NCBI GenBank assembly: GCA_947503585.1
Contig: CANNEJ010000003.1
Span: forward strand, 1-16,924
Length of the DNA stretch: 16,924 bases
Reading direction: 5' to 3'
Source: Anaerolineales bacterium
GTDB lineage: Bacteria > Chloroflexota > Anaerolineae > Anaerolineales > UBA11657
Shown here: piece by piece, positions 7,950 through 14,837 of the stretch
How positions within the stretch are numbered: position 1 is the stretch's first letter
Layout of the letters: each line of letters begins with the position of its first letter
The notes under the pieces: model-generated
What the model was told of the DNA's origin: nothing
Databases searched by the model: none
The model's input: the letters and a program-made list of their open reading frames with translations, nothing else
Position numbers and translations under genes: made by a program

Positions 7950-8480
7950 TTAGCCGCGACCAATTTCAAGCGCCTTCACCGCCATTTGCTTGGCGGAGTT
8001 CATTACGGTAACGTTGGCTTCGTAAGCTCTGGTCGCGGAGAGCATGTCGGTCATCTCGGTTACCAGGTTTACGTTGGGGAAGGTGACATACCCCTGGGCA
8101 TCAGCATCCGGATGGCCGGGGTTGTACATGCGGGCACCCGGCTCAGCGTCCACTTTCACATCCACCACCTCCAATCCGCCGGAAGCCACAGACTGGTTGA
8201 ACATCTGCGGCCGGTGTTTTACAAAACTGGGCAGCGTCAGATCGGGAATGCGGCCAAAGCCGCCGGCATTTTTGATTACCTGCTGCATCGGTCCGAAGCG
8301 CGGCAGGCCGCCGTTCTCTGACGCGCGCGATGAGAACACGACGGTCTGCTTCTTGAACGCGCCGCCTTCGTCGGTGCGCGTGGTCTCCACATTGGCAACG
8401 TTGTTGGCAATTGTGTCGAGGCGCATGCGTTGCGCAGTTAGAGCGGAGGCCGAAGTGCGGAAGGTGTTAAATATGTTCAT
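7950..8480 (-). CDS. flgC: Flagellar proximal rod protein FlgC, longer than usual
   Basis: FlgC, 176 aa, against about 135-150 aa in most bacteria. It is a proximal rod subunit exported by the flagellar apparatus. The N-terminal FRTSASALTAQRMRLDTIANNVAN and the C-terminal VNLVTEMTDMLSATRAYEANV are strong family signatures. The PDADAQGYVTFPNVN segment is also typical. The extra length lies between about residues 50 and 105 (beginning ASENGGLPRFG, ending NQSVASGG), a Gly/Pro-rich insertion in the rod-surface region. The ATG overlaps the stop of the upstream glycosidase-like gene by ATGA, with AGGAA about 6 nt before it, so the two genes are probably translationally coupled. flgB is not adjacent. 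Confidence 0.95.
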   Translation of the reverse strand: MNIFNTFRTSASALTAQRMRLDTIANNVANVETTRTDEGGAFKKQTVVFSSRASENGGLPRFGPMQQVIKNAGGFGRIPDLTLPSFVKHRPQMFNQSVASGGLEVVDVKVDAEPGARMYNPGHPDADAQGYVTFPNVNLVTEMTDMLSATRAYEANVTVMNSAKQMAVKALEIGRG

Positions 8481-10156
8481 GTCAGTTCCTTAAGCGAAGC
8501 AACTAGCGGGCTGGTGTAGTTCTGGCGGATCAAGGCCTGCGATTCCCATGCCGGGTCACTGCCGCCGGCCGTCTGGTTGGCCAGCACCCATTGCGAGTAG
8601 GCGAAGTTGTAGGGCTCGCGCTGGTCGCGCATGTGGCGCATGGCAGCGGTTATCTGTAGCGCTTGCTGCGCCTCGCTCACCTCGGCACTGGCGGCAATGC
8701 CGCCTTCGGTGCCAATCACGGGCAGGGCGCGGCCGAGCAGTTCTGTTGCCAGTTTGTTGTAGTCCTTGGCGCGCGGCAGTCCGCGCTCGTCGGTGACCGG
8801 GTTGGCACTGTAGTTGTGCGCAGAGATCCAAGCGCGGTCCAGTACGTCCGCAGCGCCGCGTTTCACAATTTCGCGCAGCGTCGCATCCATAAATTTGACA
8901 TCATCCTGCACGCCCGCGGTTTGCGAGTTGGAAAGGGCGCCGAGGCCCGGGTGGCCGCCGTTCTCCGTGACGGTGCGGGCGGCGGGCAGCCAAGCATCCA
9001 GGTAGCGGTTTACATTGGGTTCGCGACCTGCATTTTCCACATTGGTGTTGGGCTCGTTGTACAGCTGAAAGTAATTTACGCCTTGCTCTTTGTAGTGGCG
9101 CACCATCGCGCCGAGGTCGCCCTGGATGGGCTCCATGCCGTTGGTGTAGACGCGCATGATGGGCTCAATGCCGCTGGCCTTGAGCTGGCCAACCAGATAA
9201 TCATTTTTGCCGATGTTGCTGTTGTCGTTGAGCAGCGTCACCCAGCGCACGTTCATGGCGCGCAGTTCGGGCATCAGGCGGTCCACATCGGCCGGCTTGG
9301 TGCTGGTGGTGGGCACCCAGTGCATGCCCCGGCCGTTGTCTTGCGGCGGGCGCGGATAGGCTGCCAGTGCCAGCGGTCCGGTGGCAGCTGCGGGTGCAGC
9401 GGACTTAATGTTGCTGAGGCTGGCAAGCGCGGCTGCCAGCGGGCTGCCAGTGGCCGCCGGAAGCGTGGTGGCAGCAGTGCCGGGGGCAACCGGGCGCGCG
9501 TAGCGCTCCGCAGTAGTCGGGCGCGCCACACTCACACGGCCAACGGCCGGTGCGGCCGGGTCATAAGGATCTGCGCGCGGAACTTCAATCGGGGTCCCGG
9601 CAGCTGGCTCCGCACTTAGCTGCGGTTCATTGGGCGCTGCCTCCGGTGCGGCGGTTGCAGGCTGCGCAGCCGCCGGCTTGGCAATTGTGAAAGTAATCGG
9701 GGGCGCTACCGGCATGTCTTTTGCAGCGGCCGCAGGTGTGGCTGCCGGCGGAATAAAGACCGGCATGAAGGGCCACTTGCCCGGCTCTTGATAGGCATTA
9801 GTTGCCTGGCTGAGCGAAGGGCTGGCGGAGGTCAAGCCGCTGAGCATTTGTTCAATGCCGCCCAGCTGGCTGCCGGATTGCCCGCCCGCAAGCGCAGACA
9901 GCAGCATGGCCGGGTTGGCTGCCATGCCGCCAAGGTTCAAATTTGCAGCGCTGCTTGCGCCGGTGGTGGCACCGGACTTGTTTTCGCCCATCGCCTGCAT
10001 CAAGACGCGCAGCAGCGCCAGGTTAAATCCGCCGGTGCTGTTCTGCGGCCCCAGCATGGAGCTTGCATCTGCAGACTCGCTGCCAAACAAGCTGGACAGC
10101 GTGTTGCTGTTAGCTGTGGGCAGCGCAGAGCGGAGTGTGTTGGGGATTGCCTGCAC
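8477..10156 (-). CDS. Putative clan GH-A TIM-barrel glycosidase embedded in the flagellar operon
   Basis: A 559-aa protein of unassigned family. Residues 1-265 are low complexity (Ala/Pro/Ser/Gln) with no signal peptide. Residues about 275-555 read as a clan GH-A (beta/alpha)8 barrel: RGMHWVP (strand 1), VRWVTLL, EPIMRVYT, YFQLYNEPN (strand 4, candidate acid/base Glu368), WISAHNY (His447, strand 6), PVIGTEGG (strand 7, candidate nucleophile Glu484) and YSQWVLAN (strand 8, Trp523). These are the positions expected of retaining glycosidases such as GH5, GH39 or GH42; the substrate cannot be told. The chosen start is GTG with no strong Shine-Dalgarno sequence. The end overlaps flgC by ATGA. Inference: it may be exported by the flagellar apparatus to cut a wall or surface polysaccharide, or act on flagellar glycans. 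An inactive barrel with a structural role is possible. Confidence 0.75.
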   Translation of the reverse strand: MQAIPNTLRSALPTANSNTLSSLFGSESADASSMLGPQNSTGGFNLALLRVLMQAMGENKSGATTGASSAANLNLGGMAANPAMLLSALAGGQSGSQLGGIEQMLSGLTSASPSLSQATNAYQEPGKWPFMPVFIPPAATPAAAAKDMPVAPPITFTIAKPAAAQPATAAPEAAPNEPQLSAEPAAGTPIEVPRADPYDPAAPAVGRVSVARPTTAERYARPVAPGTAATTLPAATGSPLAAALASLSNIKSAAPAAATGPLALAAYPRPPQDNGRGMHWVPTTSTKPADVDRLMPELRAMNVRWVTLLNDNSNIGKNDYLVGQLKASGIEPIMRVYTNGMEPIQGDLGAMVRHYKEQGVNYFQLYNEPNTNVENAGREPNVNRYLDAWLPAARTVTENGGHPGLGALSNSQTAGVQDDVKFMDATLREIVKRGAADVLDRAWISAHNYSANPVTDERGLPRAKDYNKLATELLGRALPVIGTEGGIAASAEVSEAQQALQITAAMRHMRDQREPYNFAYSQWVLANQTAGGSDPAWESQALIRQNYTSPLVASLKELT

Positions 10157-10183
10157 GAAAAATAGTCCGTGCGAGCATGTTAT

Positions 10184-10204
10184 CAGCGCGCCGTCTACGC
10201 GCTG
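10184..10204. promoter_or_regulatory. Perfect inverted repeat in the leader of the glycosidase-flgC operon
   Basis: CAGCGCG, 7-nt spacer, CGCGCTG: a perfect 7-bp inverted repeat in the 126-nt gap between the sortase stop and the glycosidase GTG start, about 28 nt before that start. It could be an RNA hairpin or an operator for the basal-body block. A GGTTAACC palindrome (10204-10211) lies beside it. A 14-bp GC palindrome (10263-10276) just after the sortase stop can fold into a 5-bp stem, but has no T run. I see no convincing promoter here. Confidence 0.4.
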
Positions 10205-10282
10205 GTTAACCCTCCATAAAGGGCGGCTTAAACGTTGATGAATTCAGCAGGGCGTGCGCGCTGCCGGCGCGCCGGCTGGCTC

Positions 10283-11137
10283 CTAACTCGCGGCGCGCGG
10301 GTGCGCCACAACTATCAGGCGATGGCTGTTGGTAAAAAACGGCCAGCAACTTATCAGCGTCAGGCGATCATCACGGGTGGGGTGCATGAACGAGGCGTAC
10401 AGCAGCTGCTCGGCCGGAGATGAGTACCAGATGGGGACAATCAGCCGTTCGGTCACCGCATATTTACGCATTGCACCGTTGGCGTACACATCCAGCTCGT
10501 CGCCAGGCACAAGTTCGTTCAGGTTGCGGAAGACCATGCCCTGGGTATTCTGGTGCCCGGCCAGCACTGTGTTGCCGGCTGTCCCAAACCCGGCAGAGGA
10601 GGGCAGCCAGCCGGCCAGCCCGTAAGGGATCTGCCAGTTGCCATCGGCTTCTTCGGCCGCACTGCCAATTGCGGCATCCAGCCCGATGCGCGCCGCCACA
10701 ATGCGCTCCGGCGCAATGCGCTCCAGCTCAACCGCTGCGCGGGCGAGTGCGGCCGGAACCTGCCGGCCGGCTGCGGGCGCAGGCTTCACGCGCGCCAGAA
10801 ACCCGCCGCGAATGGGCAGGTACTTTGCAAAGCCGGCGCTGCGCCGCAGTTGGGTGCCGGCTGCGGAGCGCAGCGCAACAGCCACGGCAAGTGGCGTGCC
10901 GGAGTTTGTTTGGCTGGTTAAGTCGGAGCGGGGCGCTGCCGGCGTTGCGGCAAGCGTTGAGTTTTGGGCTTTGACCATGTCTGCCACTACAGTGGCCAGT
11001 GGCACCACAACCACACGTTTTGGCAGCGTGTACGCCAGCGCGGCGTTTGGCCCGCCCGCGGCGCAACCGGCCGCTGCGCAGGCGGCAGCCACACCAAGCA
11101 ACAGGCGCGCTAGCGCAGCGCGCAACCCGCAGCGCAT
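10283..11137 (-). CDS. Sortase (class E/F-like transpeptidase) in the flagellar operon
   Basis: Predicted sortase, 284 aa. Sortases cut substrate proteins at a C-terminal sorting motif and join them to a wall or protein nucleophile. The triad is visible: His195 in VLAGHQNTQG, Cys264 in LTLISCWP and Arg273 in SHRLIVVAHP, with the FRNLNELVPGDELDVY strand between His and Cys. Residues 1-25 form an exported N terminus (Arg-rich, then LLLGVAAACAAAGC) whose end resembles a lipobox (AAGC, Cys25); there is no C-terminal membrane helix. The frame is open upstream into fliS to 11320, but that extension lacks family features. ATG at 11137 lies 4 nt after the fliS stop and fits coupling. No LPxTG-type substrate with a membrane tail is encoded in the window. 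Confidence 0.88.
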   Translation of the reverse strand: MRCGLRAALARLLLGVAAACAAAGCAAGGPNAALAYTLPKRVVVVPLATVVADMVKAQNSTLAATPAAPRSDLTSQTNSGTPLAVAVALRSAAGTQLRRSAGFAKYLPIRGGFLARVKPAPAAGRQVPAALARAAVELERIAPERIVAARIGLDAAIGSAAEEADGNWQIPYGLAGWLPSSAGFGTAGNTVLAGHQNTQGMVFRNLNELVPGDELDVYANGAMRKYAVTERLIVPIWYSSPAEQLLYASFMHPTRDDRLTLISCWPFFTNSHRLIVVAHPRAAS

Positions 11138-11141
11138 GCGT

Positions 11142-11495
11142 TTACGCGCTTGCTGTGAAGGCGGGCAGCGCGCCGGCCACAGTTTGTTTTTGAAGTTGAG
11201 ACCAGGTGGAGCGCAGCTCGAGCAGCACTTCCGCTGCTGCATCCCAGCGGCCGGAACGGCACTCGTCAGATGTCCACTGGTAAAGTGCCAGCAGGCGGGC
11301 GGGCAGGTCGCCCTGCTCAAAATCGAGGCTCTTGATTAATTCATGAATTGCGCGCGTGGCGGTGCCGAGGTCCTTGCGGCCGCAAGCTGAAATTGCGGCA
11401 TCGTATGTAAGCACAACCAGCTTCACGGGATCCGCATTGAGGATGTCGTGTTCGCGGTAGTTGCGCGCCTGACGAGCGTAGGGGTTGATGGTCAT
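11142..11495 (-). CDS. fliS: Flagellin export chaperone FliS
   Basis: FliS, 117 aa, within the family range. It is a cytoplasmic four-helix chaperone that binds the C-terminal helices of flagellin, prevents premature polymerisation and delivers flagellin to the export gate. The N-terminal YARQARNYREHDILNADPVKLVVLTYDAAI matches the conserved Y-(x)n-A-P-(x)-L-I-(x)-L-(Y/F)-D-(G/A) pattern. FDLE-like (FEQGDLPARLLALYQW) and DEC/LLELRSTW helices follow. GGAG lies 10 nt before the ATG. It follows flaG by 80 nt and runs directly into the sortase gene. The short Ala-rich C-terminal tail is unremarkable. Confidence 0.9.
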   Translation of the reverse strand: MTINPYARQARNYREHDILNADPVKLVVLTYDAAISACGRKDLGTATRAIHELIKSLDFEQGDLPARLLALYQWTSDECRSGRWDAAAEVLLELRSTWSQLQKQTVAGALPAFTASA

Positions 11496-11575
11496 GCTGC
11501 GTAAGCTCCTAAAGTATTAATCCGCCGCGGCGGTGGGTCCACAGCCGGGCGGGTTTGCATCGGTGTAAAAGTTTT

Positions 11576-11992
11576 TTAAGTAAACAGGTTCAGAAAGTGG
11601 TCGTATCCCATTTTATTAAGTTCGTCGGGCGGGATGGTGCGCACAACCTCTTTCGTGTCCGGATCGATAATTGTGATTGTCACAGACCCGTCTTCGCTGT
11701 TCACCTGAAAGCGCAGGCTGGAGCCTGACTTGGTTTGGTATTCAGGTTTCGGGTCTGCCTTTGGCTGCGCTTCTTTGATTTCGGGTTCGGCAAGCTTGCG
11801 GGCCGACATCGAAATTTGCCCGTCGTCAGACGGTGCCAGCCGGTCTGCTTTCGGGCCTGTGGCCGCTCCCGGCAGGGCGCGCTCTGTTTTGGAATCGGCA
11901 GGCGCTCCCGCCGCGGGCTTTGCCACGGCCGGGGCCTGGCTGTTAGGCGCAGTGGCGCCGCCTACAGGTGTGAGTGAATCAGCAGGAGCCAT
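11576..11992 (-). CDS. flaG: FlaG family flagellar protein
   Basis: FlaG, 138 aa. The C-terminal 45 residues are the FlaG domain: RFQVNSEDGSVTITIIDPDTKEVVRTIPPDELNKM. In this family it forms a small beta-rich module ending in the conserved R-x-I-P-P-E/D motif. In several bacteria FlaG affects filament length or structure, but its mechanism is not settled. The first 85 residues are a Pro/Ala/Lys-rich low-complexity extension, somewhat longer than usual. It lies between fliD and fliS, the usual flaG neighbourhood, and has its own sigma-28 promoter about 40 nt upstream. The Shine-Dalgarno sequence is weak (AGGG about 12 nt before the ATG). Confidence 0.88.
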   Translation of the reverse strand: MAPADSLTPVGGATAPNSQAPAVAKPAAGAPADSKTERALPGAATGPKADRLAPSDDGQISMSARKLAEPEIKEAQPKADPKPEYQTKSGSSLRFQVNSEDGSVTITIIDPDTKEVVRTIPPDELNKMGYDHFLNLFT

Positions 11993-12029
11993 GATCTTTT
12001 TTTGCCCTGATAGTTTCCGTTACGCATGG

Positions 12030-12055
12030 TATCGGCGGGGCGGAGAGGAACTTTA
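12030..12055 (-). promoter_or_regulatory. Sigma-28 (FliA-type) promoter for flaG-fliS-sortase
   Basis: On the minus strand, TAAA (12055-12052), exactly 15 nt, then GCCGATA (12036-12030) followed by CC. The consensus is TAAA-N15-GCCGATAA. The -35 element begins 4 nt after the fliD stop codon, so the promoter fills the whole fliD-flaG gap. The expected transcript start is near 12023, giving a leader of about 30 nt. This lets flaG, fliS and probably the sortase be expressed as late genes. Confidence 0.85.
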
Positions 12056-12059
12056 GCGC

Positions 12060-13784
12060 TTAGGCCAATCTGCTCAGGGAACTTTGGGTGTTCATTAGCG
12101 TCATAATTTCCGCCTGGTGCCGCCCATACTGGGTTTTCAGGCTTGTTTCGCGCTCAGTTATTGACAGCTTGCCTTTGGTTATGCGGCTATTTACGTCGCT
12201 AATTTGGGTTGTTATGCCCTTAATCGAGGCATCTACGACGCCCTTGGTGGTTGCGGTGAAGGTTTTGAGGCGTGCCTGCAGCCGGTCTGCCACCGCATTT
12301 ACGAGGGCCCTGGCACCCGCAGAATCAGAGCTGAAGGCTGCTGCCAGTTTGGCTTCGTCTAATGTTGCCGTCAGTGAGGTTGTGTTTATGTTTACGCCCA
12401 GGTCGCTCATGGCGGTGAAAGTGGTGCCCGTAAGTCCGCTGACGCGGCTCTGCAGGTCCGTGATCAAACTGCGGCGCAGTCCCACAAAATTGCTGTCTTG
12501 CGCCAGGGTGCCGGAAGTATATTTCTTGTCAGCCGTTTTGGTGATTGCGGTTTGCCCGGTAACGTAATCGTTGGCGGCGTTAAAGTCCGCAACCAGCGCT
12601 TTGAGCTTGGCAACTATGGTGGCAGTGTCGCGGGTGACCACCAGTGCGGCATTTTTGCCCGCTGCATCCGCTGCCAGGTTCAGCGTCACGCCGGAAATAA
12701 CATCCGTCAAACCGGAGTTTTGACTGCGGGTGATGCTGATGCCGTCCACGGTAAATGCGGCGTTGGTTGGCGCCTGGATCACATTGGCATAGGCGCCGCC
12801 ACTATCCACAACTTTCAGCGCCAGCAGGATGTTGTCTGTGCCGCTCGCATGGGCGGCCACAATGGAGCGGTGGGTGCCGCTGTTGTTGGCGGTGAGAATC
12901 AGGCGCCGGTCCACAACTCCGGCAGTCACCTCATTGCCCTCGGCAAAGGTGCCGCGGTTGATGAGGGCAGCGATGTTTACCAGAGTGTGCGTGCTCGATA
13001 CGGTAATCGCAGCGCCCTTGGCAACATAGGTGGCTGACGCTGCATTGGCAGCCTTGCTGCCGGTGGTGTAGCTGCCGCCGCCGAATGTGAACTTCAGACC
13101 GCGCCCGGTGTCCACCGTTATCTGGCCGGCGGGCACAGCTTGCCACGCCGATGTCGTTTCGGTGGCAGTGGCGCTGCCATATTTGCGGATGGCCACCGCC
13201 TGCGCCTGGCTGTTGACCAGCCGAAATTCGTAGACGCTGCTGTTATTGCGTACTTCCACATAGTACTGGTCGCTGCCAAGCTCGCGCAGTCCGGATGTCA
13301 GGTCGGCGGTGCTGAAGCCGGAAATGGTCGTGGGGTTGGGCGTGGTTGTGGAAGAAATGGAACGGTTGGCGGCCCCGCCAACGGTGAACACACCGGACAG
13401 CCCCAGCTGTTGGTCGGAATATTCCAACGCGGTGCTGGAGCCAACCGAGTGGGCTTTGGCCAGGGTGGTAACCGCAATGCGCTGAGTGCCGGCAATTGCC
13501 TGATCGTTGGCCGAAGCCGTAAACACGGCAGCGCCGGTTGTGGAGGGCTCGGTTACAGACGCGCTGCGCTGCTCCAAAAAGTTGGTTGTGCTGTCTGTTG
13601 CCAGGTTGTTGACGGAAGTGAGCAGGCTGGAGAGCCGCGTGCCGGCTGTGGAATAGACCGACTTGCGCGCCTCCAGTGCCTTCAGGTCGTTAGTGAGGCG
13701 CTGGATGGGCTTGGCCTCGTTTTGCAGCGTCTCGGTGATCAGGTTGCTGAAAAACGAGTTTATTGCTGCGATATCGGTGGCCAT
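12060..13784 (-). CDS. fliD: Filament cap protein FliD (HAP2)
   Basis: FliD, 574 aa, a normal length. It forms the cap on the filament tip that folds arriving flagellin into the filament. Residues 1-70 are the N-terminal coiled coil (IQRLTNDLKALEARKSVYST). The body is a Thr/Ser/Ala-rich, beta-dominated exposed region. A GVTLNLAADAAGKNAALVVTRD segment near 360-385 is typical of the family's hook-associated repeat. MSDLGVNINTTSLTATLDEAKL leads into the C-terminal coil, ending with an ISDVNSRITKGKLSITERE helix and LSRLA. No clear Shine-Dalgarno sequence precedes the ATG. A hairpin lies directly upstream, so expression probably depends on read-through from flagellin 2. flaG follows. Confidence 0.95.
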   Translation of the reverse strand: MATDIAAINSFFSNLITETLQNEAKPIQRLTNDLKALEARKSVYSTAGTRLSSLLTSVNNLATDSTTNFLEQRSASVTEPSTTGAAVFTASANDQAIAGTQRIAVTTLAKAHSVGSSTALEYSDQQLGLSGVFTVGGAANRSISSTTTPNPTTISGFSTADLTSGLRELGSDQYYVEVRNNSSVYEFRLVNSQAQAVAIRKYGSATATETTSAWQAVPAGQITVDTGRGLKFTFGGGSYTTGSKAANAASATYVAKGAAITVSSTHTLVNIAALINRGTFAEGNEVTAGVVDRRLILTANNSGTHRSIVAAHASGTDNILLALKVVDSGGAYANVIQAPTNAAFTVDGISITRSQNSGLTDVISGVTLNLAADAAGKNAALVVTRDTATIVAKLKALVADFNAANDYVTGQTAITKTADKKYTSGTLAQDSNFVGLRRSLITDLQSRVSGLTGTTFTAMSDLGVNINTTSLTATLDEAKLAAAFSSDSAGARALVNAVADRLQARLKTFTATTKGVVDASIKGITTQISDVNSRITKGKLSITERETSLKTQYGRHQAEIMTLMNTQSSLSRLA

Positions 13785-13806
13785 GGAGTTTGCTTTGGGT
13801 TAGAAA

Positions 13807-13837
13807 CCAGCCCCCGCACTTTTGGCGCGGGAGCCGG
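13807..13837 (-). terminator. Hairpin between flagellin 2 and fliD (partial terminator or attenuator)
   Basis: Arms 13827-13837 and 13807-13817 (minus strand CCGGCTCCCGC and GCGGGGGCTGG) pair over 11 positions, two of them G-U pairs, around a 9-nt loop. The 3' side continues TTTCTA, a short, imperfect T run. It sits 54 nt past the flagellin 2 stop and 23 nt before fliD. Inference: it terminates most flagellin transcripts and lets a minority read into fliD, giving much flagellin and little cap. It could also stabilise the flagellin mRNA 3' end. Confidence 0.5.
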
Positions 13838-13890
13838 CTAGCTTGTCGCTTGTGTGGAGTGCCGGTTTGCGAAGTGCCCTAGTTCGACGC

Positions 13891-14808
13891 TTACCGGAAC
13901 AGCGAGAGTACGGCCTGCGGATTGGCATTGGCCTGCGCCAAAGCCGCCGTGGAAATTTGCTGCAGGATGAGGTAGGTTGTGGCCTTCACCTGCTCGCGGG
14001 CGATGTCTGCATTGTAGATGCGATTGAAGGCAGCTTCCACGTTGGCATGCGCCACCGTCACCTGCTCTTCTTTGAAGGTGAGGCGCGCCATCATAGAACC
14101 CACCTCACGCATTGAGATGGAAACTGAAGCGATGGCAGACTCGATGCTTCCCATGTAGGCTTGGGCAGAAGCATGTGAGTCCACGTGGCCGCGCTCCACC
14201 ACGCCAGCCAGATGCAGGTCACCAGAGCTGTGGCCCTGCCGGCCGGCGACGCCGCTCATCGAAAAACCAAAGAAGACCGTGTTATGGCTGTCGGCACCCG
14301 TCTGGAGCATGATGCGCGTGCGCGAATGGGTCGGGTTGGTAGTGATGCGCTCATCCATTTCGAGCAGCTTGCGGCCGTTCCACGTCGTTTCGTTGTTGAT
14401 GTCGTCCATTTCTGCCAGGAACTGGGAGATCTGGGCTTCAATGTCATTGCGCTCCACCGGTCCCATGATGTCACCGATGGCCTGCTGCGCTTTGCTGCGG
14501 ATCTTGACGAGAACATCCATCAGCTTTTGCAGGGCGCCTTCGGCAGTGGCCAGGAAGTTCTTGCCATCACCGATATTGTCCAGCGCCTGCAGGTAGCCGG
14601 TAGCCCTGACGCGCATCTTGGTTCCAATTGTGAAACCGGCGGGGTCGTCCTCGGCCGTGTTCAGGCGGCGGCCGGTGGCCAAGCGTGTCTGCGCAATTGC
14701 GAGTTCCCGGTTGTTCAGCAAAAGAGAGTTGAGTGCGTTCAGTGCGCCAATGTTTCCGGCTACCCGGGTGAGATCCGGATTGGCGGCTGAACCAATAAGT
14801 CCTGGCAT
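13891..14808 (-). CDS. Flagellin 2
   Basis: Flagellin, 305 aa, consisting of the D0/D1 core with only a short central region and no large exposed D2/D3 domains. The N-terminal part has LNALNSLLLNNRELAIAQ and RLATGRRLNTAEDDPAGFTIG, the family's coiled segment. The C-terminal part has AHANVEAAFNRIYNADIAREQ, VKATTYLILQQI and ANANPQAVLSLFR, the conserved self-assembly end. A leader of about 15 residues precedes the position where most flagellins begin. The central segment (about 160-220) carries six His residues. It is clearly paralogous to flagellin 1 across both ends. GGAGG lies 9 nt before the ATG, within a hairpin, and a sigma-28 promoter sits about 150 nt upstream. FliS and FliD downstream are its expected partners. 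Confidence 0.96.
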   Translation of the reverse strand: MPGLIGSAANPDLTRVAGNIGALNALNSLLLNNRELAIAQTRLATGRRLNTAEDDPAGFTIGTKMRVRATGYLQALDNIGDGKNFLATAEGALQKLMDVLVKIRSKAQQAIGDIMGPVERNDIEAQISQFLAEMDDINNETTWNGRKLLEMDERITTNPTHSRTRIMLQTGADSHNTVFFGFSMSGVAGRQGHSSGDLHLAGVVERGHVDSHASAQAYMGSIESAIASVSISMREVGSMMARLTFKEEQVTVAHANVEAAFNRIYNADIAREQVKATTYLILQQISTAALAQANANPQAVLSLFR

Positions 14809-14812
14809 GATT

Positions 14813-14830
14813 GTAAACCTCCTTGTTTAC
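14813..14830 (-). promoter_or_regulatory. Hairpin presenting the flagellin 2 Shine-Dalgarno sequence in its loop
   Basis: On the minus strand, GTAAAC (14830-14825), loop AAGGAG (14824-14819), GTTTAC (14818-14813), a perfect 6-bp stem. The ribosome-binding site AAGGAGG is the loop plus the first base of the 3' arm, 9 nt before the ATG. A GGA held in a hexaloop is the preferred target of CsrA/RsmA proteins. Regulation of translation by structure or by such a protein is inferred. Confidence 0.7.
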
Positions 14831-14837
14831 CAAATTT

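Noticed and set aside
9446..9463. LPAATG at residues 232-237 of the glycosidase-like protein as a sortase motif
   Set aside because: It has one residue too many for LPxTG, is internal to the low-complexity linker, and is not followed by a C-terminal hydrophobic segment and basic tail.
10181..10211. GCTGATAA as a fourth sigma-28 -10 element before the glycosidase gene
   Set aside because: No TAAA occurs at the required 15-nt spacing; the nearest TAAC-like element is at about 17 nt, and the match is explained equally well by the inverted repeat.
11138..11320. Upstream in-frame extension of the sortase gene by 61 codons
   Set aside because: It overlaps fliS almost fully, has a Cys/Pro-rich sequence unlike any sortase, and would bury the clear signal sequence that begins at the ATG at 11137.
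11550..11575. CCGATG near the flaG stop as a sigma-28 site for fliS
   Set aside because: The TAAA-like element is only about 10 nt away and the -10 is poor; fliS is served by the promoter upstream of flaG.
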